Virus record (IMG/VR): IMGVR_UViG_3300035181_002196
Span: 1-34,444 of that record
Source: a virus
Reading direction: 5' to 3' (one strand)
Length of the DNA: 34,444 nt
Under the pieces are notes generated by a model, which saw only the letters and a program-made list of their open reading frames with translations, did no database searches and was not told the DNA's origin. Below, piece by piece: positions 29,087 through 34,444 of this stretch. Both the position numbers and the translations under genes were made by a program. Every line of letters begins with the position of its first letter. Within the stretch, counting starts at the first letter, position 1.

Positions 29087-29760
29087 TAAATAGTATCAAC
29101 AACAGTCTAATATCAAAAGACAAGATGACAAAACAAACTAAATCTCCATTTTTAATTTTTCAAAACTTAATTGATTCTGATACATGTGATCAGATTGCAA
29201 CTGAAGTTAGAGTGCAACCGATCAAAGATGATTTTGACGTGCTACAGCCGTCTGAACGATTTCATGTAGAAGCTGAAAATAAAATTTTTGATAAGTACAA
29301 AGAATTAATTAAACCTATTGAAGAGCACTACACAGGGTTTAAATATAGGGGAACAGAACACTTAGTATTTCAACAGTTCCCTGTATCAAGTGGAAAACCT
29401 GCTGAAGAACCTCACTGTGAAAATGCGGTGTTCAAGAGAAAACATTGGATTAGAGTTAAAGATCGTGACTTAACTGGAGTGCTTTGGTTAAAAGACTATC
29501 AAGAAAACCCACCATTTGATCTTGATACACACGTATTGGGTGGAAAACTTGAATTTCCTGTTTACAATTTCGGGTTCCAACCTCAAAAAGGAACCTTAGT
29601 AATCTACCCGTCTAATGAAAGATTTATCTCTCTAACTTCTTCAATTCTAGTAGGTGAACTTCAATGCGTCAGATTTCACATCTGCGGGGAAGGAATTTGG
29701 ATATATGATCCAACTGATTACCCAGGTGATTTTAGATCATGGTTTAATGAAATAGTTTAG
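29083..29760 (+). CDS. 2OG-Fe(II) oxygenase-like protein with an incomplete metal triad
   Basis: 225 aa if it starts at ATG 29083, which overlaps the previous stop. ATG 29125 is an alternative. The fold markers of a prolyl-4-hydroxylase-like dioxygenase are present: E-E-P-H-C-E-N at 108-114 (H111 and E113 in place of H-x-D), T-G-V-L-W-L-K-D-Y at 131-139, G-G-K-L-E-F-P at 153-159, and P-Q-K-G-T-L-V-I-Y-P-S at 167-177. The distal iron-binding His, expected a few residues after the P-S, is not there (N-E-R-F-I-S-L-T). An R197 might bind the 2OG carboxylate. It may be inactive, use another ligand, or be a related but different fold. It is the last gene of the operon. Confidence 0.6.
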   Translation: MINSINNSLISKDKMTKQTKSPFLIFQNLIDSDTCDQIATEVRVQPIKDDFDVLQPSERFHVEAENKIFDKYKELIKPIEEHYTGFKYRGTEHLVFQQFPVSSGKPAEEPHCENAVFKRKHWIRVKDRDLTGVLWLKDYQENPPFDLDTHVLGGKLEFPVYNFGFQPQKGTLVIYPSNERFISLTSSILVGELQCVRFHICGEGIWIYDPTDYPGDFRSWFNEIV

Positions 29761-29809
29761 CAGCAGTTAAACAGTAAGATCAATTAAAACTGCAATTCTG
29801 ATAAAGAAA

Positions 29810-29832
29810 CTGGGAGATTTTTAATCTCCCAG
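29810..29832 (+). terminator. Terminator of the plus-strand operon
   Basis: CTGGGAGATT (29810-29819), TTT, AATCTCCCAG (29823-29832): a perfect 10-bp stem. T-rich sequence follows only loosely. Confidence 0.75.
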
Positions 29833-29860
29833 ATGTCTATTTGTAGCTTTTAAACAAGTT

Positions 29861-29891
29861 CAACTATAATTATCAACCATAATTATAGTTG
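29861..29891. terminator. Convergent-transcription terminator, perfect 13-bp inverted repeat
   Basis: CAACTATAATTAT (29861-29873), CAACC, ATAATTATAGTTG (29879-29891). It stands 15 bases before the stop of the first minus-strand gene, so it probably ends the minus-strand tail transcript and blocks read-through. Confidence 0.75.
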
Positions 29892-29906
29892 ATAACATAA
29901 TCCACC

Positions 29907-30149
29907 TTACGGGTTGGTTTTGAACAAACCTGCTGCATTGTACATACTAACTGACAATGCAATCAAACTTTGAATCGCAGGCCAATTAGCTTGAAACCAA
30001 TCTGTTGCCATACCACCTGCAGTAGCAAACTCTTCAAGCATTGTCTTAACCATGTCAAGTTTTGTAGTACCTTGTCCTGTACCAGGAATCAATTGTTCAG
30101 CAACTTTAACTGCAGCAAAAACTTGTTTAAGCAATGTTACGTAGTTCAT
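29907..30149 (-). CDS. Small lysis-cassette-associated protein, 80 aa
   Basis: Minus strand, with AAAGGAAATTTAT upstream. The sequence M-N-Y-V-T-L-L-K-Q-V-F-A-A-V-K-V-A-E-Q-L-I-P-G-T-G-Q-G, followed by a short helix and a mildly hydrophobic C-terminal stretch W-P-A-I-Q-S-L-I-A-L-S-V-S-M, resembles small proteins found beside holin and spanin genes in many phages. These have no agreed function. The hydrophobic part is too short for certainty about a membrane span. Confidence 0.55.
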   Translation of the reverse strand: MNYVTLLKQVFAAVKVAEQLIPGTGQGTTKLDMVKTMLEEFATAGGMATDWFQANWPAIQSLIALSVSMYNAAGLFKTNP

Positions 30150-30160
30150 ATAAATTTCCT

Positions 30161-30493
30161 TTAATTAGTTTTACATTCAACTCTAAATACAGCACCGTCA
30201 ACGTTATCCAGTAATTCCGAAAATTGAACTTGGGTCGAGTTCTGGCTTACTTGCGGTTTGTTCTGGTAGATCCCCATTTGACGTAACGTCTCCGGATCGT
30301 TTACCAGAATTTGGGCTTTCAGCTTGCATGACGGGCGTTCCGGTATCAGTACTACTTTCGGTTTTGGATCCAACTTTATCAGTCCTTGCGGATATGACTC
30401 CAATACCAACAGATTTTGAGGTGGCACTGATGAAGTATTTATTCCAGAGCAACCCGACAGTAGTAGCAAAACCAGCAATATTTTGAACATCAT
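30161..30493 (-). CDS. Lipoprotein, o-spanin-like, nested in the holin-like gene
   Basis: 110 aa with AGGACCTG before the ATG. The N terminus, M-M-F-K-I-L-L-V-L-L-L-L-S-G-C-S, is a lipoprotein signal peptide with lipobox L-S-G-C and lipidated C15. The mature part has Pro-containing segments (P-P-Q-N, K-P-K, P-E-R-P-S), as in outer-membrane spanins of the Rz1 type, and ends in V-E-C-K-T-N. Of its length, 290 bases overlap the 30204-30653 gene in another frame. Rz1-type genes are often nested in Rz, and here the host gene looks like a holin. Possible function: fusion or disruption of the outer membrane at lysis. Confidence 0.65.
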   Translation of the reverse strand: MMFKILLVLLLLSGCSGINTSSVPPQNLLVLESYPQGLIKLDPKPKVVLIPERPSCKLKAQILVNDPETLRQMGIYQNKPQVSQNSTQVQFSELLDNVDGAVFRVECKTN

Positions 30494-30653
30494 CAGGTCC
30501 TAAAAAGATCTTCCAGTGAGCTAACACTATTGAAATGACAGTAGCAAACGTGAGAAATACGTTACCCAGATCTTGTCGGCTTTTCCAGATCGCAGAGTTA
30601 TCAAGTTGTGCTCCTGCTTTTGTAGCCATCCAAAATATTTTTAACCATTCCAT
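30204..30653 (-). CDS. Holin-like protein with a long hydrophilic tail, 149 aa
   Basis: Start after AGGGAGCAAAC. The N terminus, M-E-W-L-K-I-F-W-M-A-T-K-A-G-A-Q-L-D, leads into two predicted membrane spans, about 30-50 (N-V-F-L-T-F-A-T-V-I-S-I-V-L) and 56-75 (I-A-G-F-A-T-T-V-G-L-L-W). The rest, from residue 78, is a Ser/Thr/Gly-rich, uniformly hydrophilic tail whose reading frame is shared with the nested lipoprotein gene. The second span itself overlaps the lipoprotein signal peptide. A membrane-permeabilising lysis protein is the best guess. An inner-membrane spanin is the alternative. Confidence 0.6.
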   Translation of the reverse strand: MEWLKIFWMATKAGAQLDNSAIWKSRQDLGNVFLTFATVISIVLAHWKIFLGPDDVQNIAGFATTVGLLWNKYFISATSKSVGIGVISARTDKVGSKTESSTDTGTPVMQAESPNSGKRSGDVTSNGDLPEQTASKPELDPSSIFGITG

Positions 30654-30665
30654 GTTTGCTCCCTT

Positions 30666-31277
30666 TTAATTTTTCCAAACAATTGCGTCAAATTCAGCTT
30701 CAGTAGTTGCTGAGCTCAACTGTGTAATCAATTGATTACATCTATTTTGTTGTAATTGAATAAAATTAATGCAATCCATTCCTACTTGTTGAATTTGTTC
30801 AGCAGTATGAGCAGTAAATTCCCAATTTCCAGTAGTATCAGCACACCAAAAATTAATCGTCCAAGTAGGGTCACTTGTATGTAGGAGAGATGACGTAATA
30901 CACCCGTTCAAGTTTTTCTGATCAGTTTCATTACTTGGATACGTGTGCTCTGTACCAAGAGCTGAGCTTTTGAATCCACTGATGATCTCATTACTACAAG
31001 CACTCTTAATTAGTTGTTGCTTTATTGAAATACATTTACTAAGATTCAAACGTCGTTCAATTTGATCATTTATAAGATAATAATCATAGAATGGTTGATA
31101 TACCTTATGTTTCATCTGTGTAATATAATCAATCTCACTAATATAAAGCGAAGATAATTGCACAGATTGAGCATCAGTTAACTGAACCCAATTATCATAC
31201 CCGACATAATTATTACCTGCTTCAATCTCTACTTTACCAAGAATCTTGTTATCTTGATCTAATAATACTTTTTTCAT
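30666..31277 (-). CDS. Tail-fibre assembly protein-like (DUF4376 type)
   Basis: 203 aa, with AAGGAATATTAA upstream. Features typical of tail-fibre-assembly chaperones with a DUF4376-type C terminus: G-F-K-S-S-A-L-G-T-E-H-T-Y-P-S-N about 100-115, E-T-D-Q-K-N-L, then W-C-A-D, G-N-W-E-F and T-A-H-T-A-E-Q-I-Q-Q-V. The N terminus (M-K-K-V-L-L-D-Q-D-N-K-I-L-G-K) is a beta hairpin. Such chaperones help fold or trimerise the fibre tip, and the fibre-like gene lies directly upstream on the same strand. Confidence 0.8.
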   Translation of the reverse strand: MKKVLLDQDNKILGKVEIEAGNNYVGYDNWVQLTDAQSVQLSSLYISEIDYITQMKHKVYQPFYDYYLINDQIERRLNLSKCISIKQQLIKSACSNEIISGFKSSALGTEHTYPSNETDQKNLNGCITSSLLHTSDPTWTINFWCADTTGNWEFTAHTAEQIQQVGMDCINFIQLQQNRCNQLITQLSSATTEAEFDAIVWKN

Positions 31278-31287
31278 TTAATATTCC

Positions 31288-32625
31288 TTAAATCGGTTGT
31301 ACTTTCAAGTCTGCATAAGTTTCAAATAGTCCTTCTGCTAATGAATAATTAGCAGCTGCTGCTGGCATCCATTTAATGGTGACTGTCTTTTTTACCCCGG
31401 CTTTGAATATAGCACCTGATAATTGATTACCAACCGCGAGCATACCAGAAAAGTTTCGGAGATCAAGAGTAAACCCTTCAGATCCCAAATAAATGTCATA
31501 GCTACCGATCCCAGGTGTAGGATGTACCCACAAATTGCTTATATTAGGAGTACCAGAACCAATTCTTACTCCATCAATTAAGACGTCTATATAAAATACT
31601 ATCTGTCCAGAATGGAATGCAGGTGCACATGCACCTGTATGATAACCAGTAAATGTAACATAACTATCAACTAATGGTGTAATATCAACGTTTATGATAC
31701 CAATGTTAGTTATAGCTGTTTTTGTTAATCCACCTTCAGGAGAAACTAATATAGTGTCACCTGTGACGTTTGCTACATAAGGATAACTTGAAGTTTGTAC
31801 TGCAGGATCACCCCCAAAATGTTGATTACATAAACTTAAATTGTAAGTATAGCTAGTAAATTCCCCTCTATACATCGCTTTATAAATTGATGACACCTTT
31901 GGTGTTGAACCTATAAGATTAGAAGATTGAACCCAAGTAGATCCATTGTTAACCATTAACTGATTATGAGATGAATTGTCATACCATAAATTGCTTCCAG
32001 TAGATGTAGGTGCAGTAGCTTGAACTGGAATCGCAAAATTTATATTATTAATAGCAGTTGAAATCGCAGAATTTACTGTATTAGGATCATAAACATTTAA
32101 CCAAGCACCGTTAGTAAATACACTCAACACGTTAGTTGAATTGTTTAACCAAAGTTTTCCTTCAGTAGGATTTACCGGTGCAACACTACTTACAAAACAT
32201 CCTAGATCAGACACCACAATCCAAGAACCATTATGAAATACCTTCAAGATTCCAGGGTTAGTATTTGTATCATACCATAAACGCCCTTCAATAGCAGGTA
32301 CAGGTGGAACGATCCCTGCAGTGCTACCAACTTCAGATCCGCTTAAAATGATCTTAGCCCAAGCACCACTTAACGTAAACACTTTTAGTTCACCAGGAGA
32401 AGCTGATGTATCATACCAAACTTGGCCGTATGTAGGATTTCCGGGTGGTGTTGAATTCGCAAAATTCTCTAATAAAGCCATTAAATCTTCTTGAAGAGGT
32501 TCACCCCAGTTCGGTGCAGCTCTTGAAATAAGCGTCAATGAAGTTGACGTGGTATCTATGGTACCATCTTGCAACGTGATTACCGGTTTAAGGGTTGAAC
32601 TACTCCAATTTAATACATATGCCAT
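31288..32625 (-). CDS. Tail-fibre protein with four WYDT-type repeats, 445 aa
   Basis: Start after TTGGAGAATATAG. Residues 1-60 hold A-P-N-W-G-E-P-L-Q-E-D-L-M-A-L-L-E-N-F, a motif I associate with fibre and baseplate-attachment regions in T4-like phages. Four repeats follow, each with G-x-(L/V)-W-(Y)-(D/N) near its start and (L)-x-V-F-x-x-G-x-W near its end: 67-92, 114-137, 156-178 and 210-233, the last being more divergent. The C-terminal part (about 250-445) is beta-rich, with the composition of a receptor-binding tip. It is followed by a fibre-assembly-like gene. Likely to set host range. Confidence 0.8.
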   Translation of the reverse strand: MAYVLNWSSSTLKPVITLQDGTIDTTSTSLTLISRAAPNWGEPLQEDLMALLENFANSTPPGNPTYGQVWYDTSASPGELKVFTLSGAWAKIILSGSEVGSTAGIVPPVPAIEGRLWYDTNTNPGILKVFHNGSWIVVSDLGCFVSSVAPVNPTEGKLWLNNSTNVLSVFTNGAWLNVYDPNTVNSAISTAINNINFAIPVQATAPTSTGSNLWYDNSSHNQLMVNNGSTWVQSSNLIGSTPKVSSIYKAMYRGEFTSYTYNLSLCNQHFGGDPAVQTSSYPYVANVTGDTILVSPEGGLTKTAITNIGIINVDITPLVDSYVTFTGYHTGACAPAFHSGQIVFYIDVLIDGVRIGSGTPNISNLWVHPTPGIGSYDIYLGSEGFTLDLRNFSGMLAVGNQLSGAIFKAGVKKTVTIKWMPAAAANYSLAEGLFETYADLKVQPI

Positions 32626-32640
32626 TCTATATTCTCCAAT

Positions 32641-32856
32641 TTATCTTTTAACCGCAGTTGTAAGAGCTTTTATTTCATAATTGAGAGCTTTAGGTTCAAC
32701 GCTTGCTTGTCCAAGGTCATAATCACTGATCACGTCATCTGAAACATTTTCAAATACAAAAGTTCCTTTGTTGCCGACCTTAATGATTTCTACCATTTTA
32801 AACTTTCTGACTTTCAAGTACGCAGCCAAAACGATATCTGATGTCTGTAATTCCAT
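32641..32856 (-). CDS. Small DUF5659-like protein, 71 aa
   Basis: Start after GGAAGAGGAATT. The opening, M-E-L-Q-T-S-D-I-V-L-A-A-Y-L-K-V-R, is the signature I connect with the DUF5659 family of small phage and bacterial proteins of unknown function. The C-terminal part reads T-F-V-F-E-N-V-S-D-D-V-I-S and A-L-N-Y-E-I-K-A-L. The assignment is from memory of the pattern. Confidence 0.6.
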   Translation of the reverse strand: MELQTSDIVLAAYLKVRKFKMVEIIKVGNKGTFVFENVSDDVISDYDLGQASVEPKALNYEIKALTTAVKR

Positions 32857-32868
32857 AATTCCTCTTCC

Positions 32869-32876
32869 TATTTATT
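32869..32876 (-). promoter_or_regulatory. Late-promoter-like box, minus strand
   Basis: On the minus strand it reads AATAAATA followed by GGAAGAGGAATT and the ATG at 32856. One base differs from the T4 late box. Confidence 0.45.
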
Positions 32877-33444
32877 AGGATACGCTAATTGTTAAAGTGT
32901 AAGTAAACAAGAATGCTCGATTAGCGGTCTTTTCATAAGGGCTAAATATAATGTGAGTCAATAGAAGATCGTCAAATGATTTTAATCCAATCTCATCAAA
33001 CACGTATGGAGCATCTGGGTTAGTAGTTATATTATCAGCAGCTGCTTGTCCAGCAGGTTCATTAGCATTCAATTGAGCTGTAATAGTGATAACTGAAGTT
33101 ATAGCTGGATCAGGAGAAGGACTTGACACTACAGAATTTGTAGGAGGAGTACCTACTGATTGATCATCAACTTGTACAAAATAGGTTTCATTGTATAATG
33201 TAGCAGCACCTGTTGTATTCGGTGGACGATATACAATTTGATTGCTTGAATTAAAAAATGTACCACCGTTCCCAAAACAAAGCTTAAAGATTCCACCATT
33301 TTCATCTCTAGACAAAGCTCTCGCAATGATCAACGCCATGTTCTGAGGGTGAATTGCATTATACTTGTTTATAATGACTTCACCTGTGTCAATATCTTGA
33401 CACTTTAAGTGTCCTTTAACCGCAATATTAAACTTTTCATTCAT
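32875..33444 (-). CDS. Virion structural (tail/baseplate) protein candidate, 189 aa
   Basis: Start after AGGATAATATCAG and an exact late promoter (33471-33478, minus). The N-terminal part, F-N-I-A-V-K-G-H-L-K-C-Q-D-I-D-T-G, is beta-rich. H-P-Q-N-M-A-L-I-I-A-R-A-L-S-R at about 32-46 is a striking helix, followed by G-G-I-F-K-L-C-F-G-N-G-G-T. The last part is strand-rich and Thr-rich. Proteins of this make-up occur beside fibre genes in T4-like marine phages. No T4 homologue named. Confidence 0.65.
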   Translation of the reverse strand: MNEKFNIAVKGHLKCQDIDTGEVIINKYNAIHPQNMALIIARALSRDENGGIFKLCFGNGGTFFNSSNQIVYRPPNTTGAATLYNETYFVQVDDQSVGTPPTNSVVSSPSPDPAITSVITITAQLNANEPAGQAAADNITTNPDAPYVFDEIGLKSFDDLLLTHIIFSPYEKTANRAFLFTYTLTISVS

Positions 33445-33470
33445 CTGATATTATCCTACTAAATTTTAAG

Positions 33471-33478
33471 TATTTATA
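33471..33478 (-). promoter_or_regulatory. T4-type late promoter, minus strand
   Basis: TATTTATA on the plus strand is an exact TATAAATA followed by CTT on the minus strand, 27 bases before ATG 33444. It drives the tail gene block. Confidence 0.75.
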
Positions 33479-33487
33479 AAATGATTG

Positions 33488-34444
33488 TCATGCTAGCTCA
33501 ATCATGATTGAAAGAGGACTACTTAATGTTACAACTACGCGATTATCTTCTATCAACAGAGCAAATGGATCAAAAGGAATTCCGTCAAATAACACAGTGG
33601 CTTTTGTGATCGGTGCTCCCTCACGATAGACTACAAGCTCATGAACGTCAATCGGTTCTTGATACAAATTTGAGTCTGGATGAAGCACAACATTGTGAAC
33701 GGTCTTAACATTACCTGTATCTTGAAAGTACATCGTAAAATACATGTCGTCAATGATACAAGAATACAAACCTCTTACGTCAAATAAAGAACTATTTGTG
33801 TCTTTCGGGTACGTGTCATACAAGTGTTCATCATAAAAATCTCTAACAGAAAGATTATTGCACACAGGATTAAATAATTTTATGTCATAGATGATGTCAT
33901 CATATGATAAATTAATCCAAGAAACTAAAGGGTTGATCGGATAAAAATCAAGCTCTCGATTAACAATTGCAGTTGTAGGTAGTGCTGAGACGACAGTTCT
34001 GTTTGGATCACTCAAATCAACCTTACAAAATTGCCCTCGATACGCAATTGAGTTAGTACAAATTCCGTCTTCAAGCTTTATCAAGTCAGTAAACTTAATT
34101 TCTTCATGAATACTTGTACCTACCCATTGATTATATTGACCTTCTTGATCAATCCTCAATTCAACATATGTCCAACGCGGAGGAGGAGTATCTAACTCAA
34201 ATGTATAATATTCTTGTTCACCGATTAAAGTTTGTTTTAAATTTCTCTTAACAGTTCCTAATGTTTTATACTTTACAGGGTGGTGTAATAAATCATCCAC
34301 AAAACCATGTTCTTTAATAATGCTTAAATTTGAGAAAAATTCTGAAGCATCACTAGAGCTTGCAATGTCAGTTCCAAAAGAAAGAAGATTAAATGAAAAG
34401 TAGCTATTTTCATCTTGTTCAATCTGATAAGAAGTCCAACTACG
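33488..34444 (-). CDS. Tail or baseplate protein candidate, 5' partial, at least 318 codons
   Basis: A GTG at 34300 would give 270 aa, but the frame stays open back to the window edge (S-W-T-S-Y-Q-I-E-Q-D-E-N-S-Y-F-S-F-N-L-L-S), so the start is probably outside. The visible part is beta-rich with many aromatic residues (Y-T-F-E-L-D-T-P-P-P-R-W-T-Y-V-E-L and V-S-W-I-N-L-S-Y-D-D-I-I-Y-D). It has no signal peptide or membrane segment in the visible portion. The neighbourhood of late tail genes supports a baseplate or tail role. No specific T4 gene assigned. Confidence 0.6.
   Translation of the reverse strand, partial: RSWTSYQIEQDENSYFSFNLLSFGTDIASSSDASEFFSNLSIIKEHGFVDDLLHHPVKYKTLGTVKRNLKQTLIGEQEYYTFELDTPPPRWTYVELRIDQEGQYNQWVGTSIHEEIKFTDLIKLEDGICTNSIAYRGQFCKVDLSDPNRTVVSALPTTAIVNRELDFYPINPLVSWINLSYDDIIYDIKLFNPVCNNLSVRDFYDEHLYDTYPKDTNSSLFDVRGLYSCIIDDMYFTMYFQDTGNVKTVHNVVLHPDSNLYQEPIDVHELVVYREGAPITKATVLFDGIPFDPFALLIEDNRVVVTLSSPLSIMIELA

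Noticed and set aside
1-34444. CRISPR arrays, integrase or attachment sites
   Set aside because: No regularly spaced direct repeats and no integrase or recombinase frames were found.

Overview
The window reads as part of the genome of a lytic, AT-rich T4-superfamily myovirus. The case rests on a T4-type replication set (split family-B polymerase gp43, sliding clamp gp45, RNase H, primase gp61, helicase gp41), a DsbA homologue, TATAAATA late-promoter boxes, consensus sigma70-type promoters for other genes, very tight gene packing and a terminal tail/lysis block. PhoH, a macro domain and an adhesin-E-like secreted protein suggest an aquatic or environmental Gram-negative host, but the host cannot be fixed from sequence alone. 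The sequence is linear here and starts and ends inside genes.

Layout. 1-147: acidic tail of an SSB/gp32-type protein and a strong terminator. 214-3730: accessory genes under consensus promoters: a left-handed beta-helix protein, several unknowns, a 2H phosphoesterase resembling the anti-CBASS Acb1 family, a macro-domain protein and a secreted adhesin-E-like protein. 3844-6075: small genes behind late-promoter boxes, probably head or virion proteins. 6266-8559: PhoH, a DEDDh exonuclease and small membrane proteins. 8693-10383: a late zinc-ribbon structural candidate and a coupled unknown. 10384-10806: a mainly non-coding stretch holding the second copy of a 93-bp repeat also present at 1142-1234. 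The repeat is hairpin-rich and resembles IS200/IS605 ends. 10807-17995: DsbA, an acyl-carrier-protein/helix-turn-helix fusion, polymerase gene 43 split in two by a GIY-YIG homing endonuclease gene, sliding clamp and RNase H. 18114-21865: a late gene, then a lytic transglycosylase, primase and helicase operon behind a promoter whose -10 box lies inside a perfect dyad.

21986-29760 is the most unusual part. Eight end-to-end or overlapping genes follow a late-like box. They encode a ligase-type nucleotidyltransferase, three proteins of unknown fold, a coiled-coil/linker protein, a PD-(D/E)XK nuclease, a fused RimK-like ATP-grasp ligase and RimB-like aspartic protease, and a 2OG-oxygenase-like protein that seems to lack a metal ligand. 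Several of them, and also the product at 4676, have (L/I)-X-E sites close to the N terminus. This is the signature cut by the T4 prohead protease in capsid-targeting leaders, so I propose a set of proteins packaged into the head and delivered with the DNA.

29761-29891 holds back-to-back terminators. From there to the right edge all genes run on the minus strand: a small lysis-cassette protein, a lipoprotein gene nested out of frame inside a holin-like gene, a tail-fibre-assembly chaperone, a repeat-containing tail-fibre protein, a small DUF5659-like protein and two further tail or baseplate candidates. The last of these is cut by the window edge.
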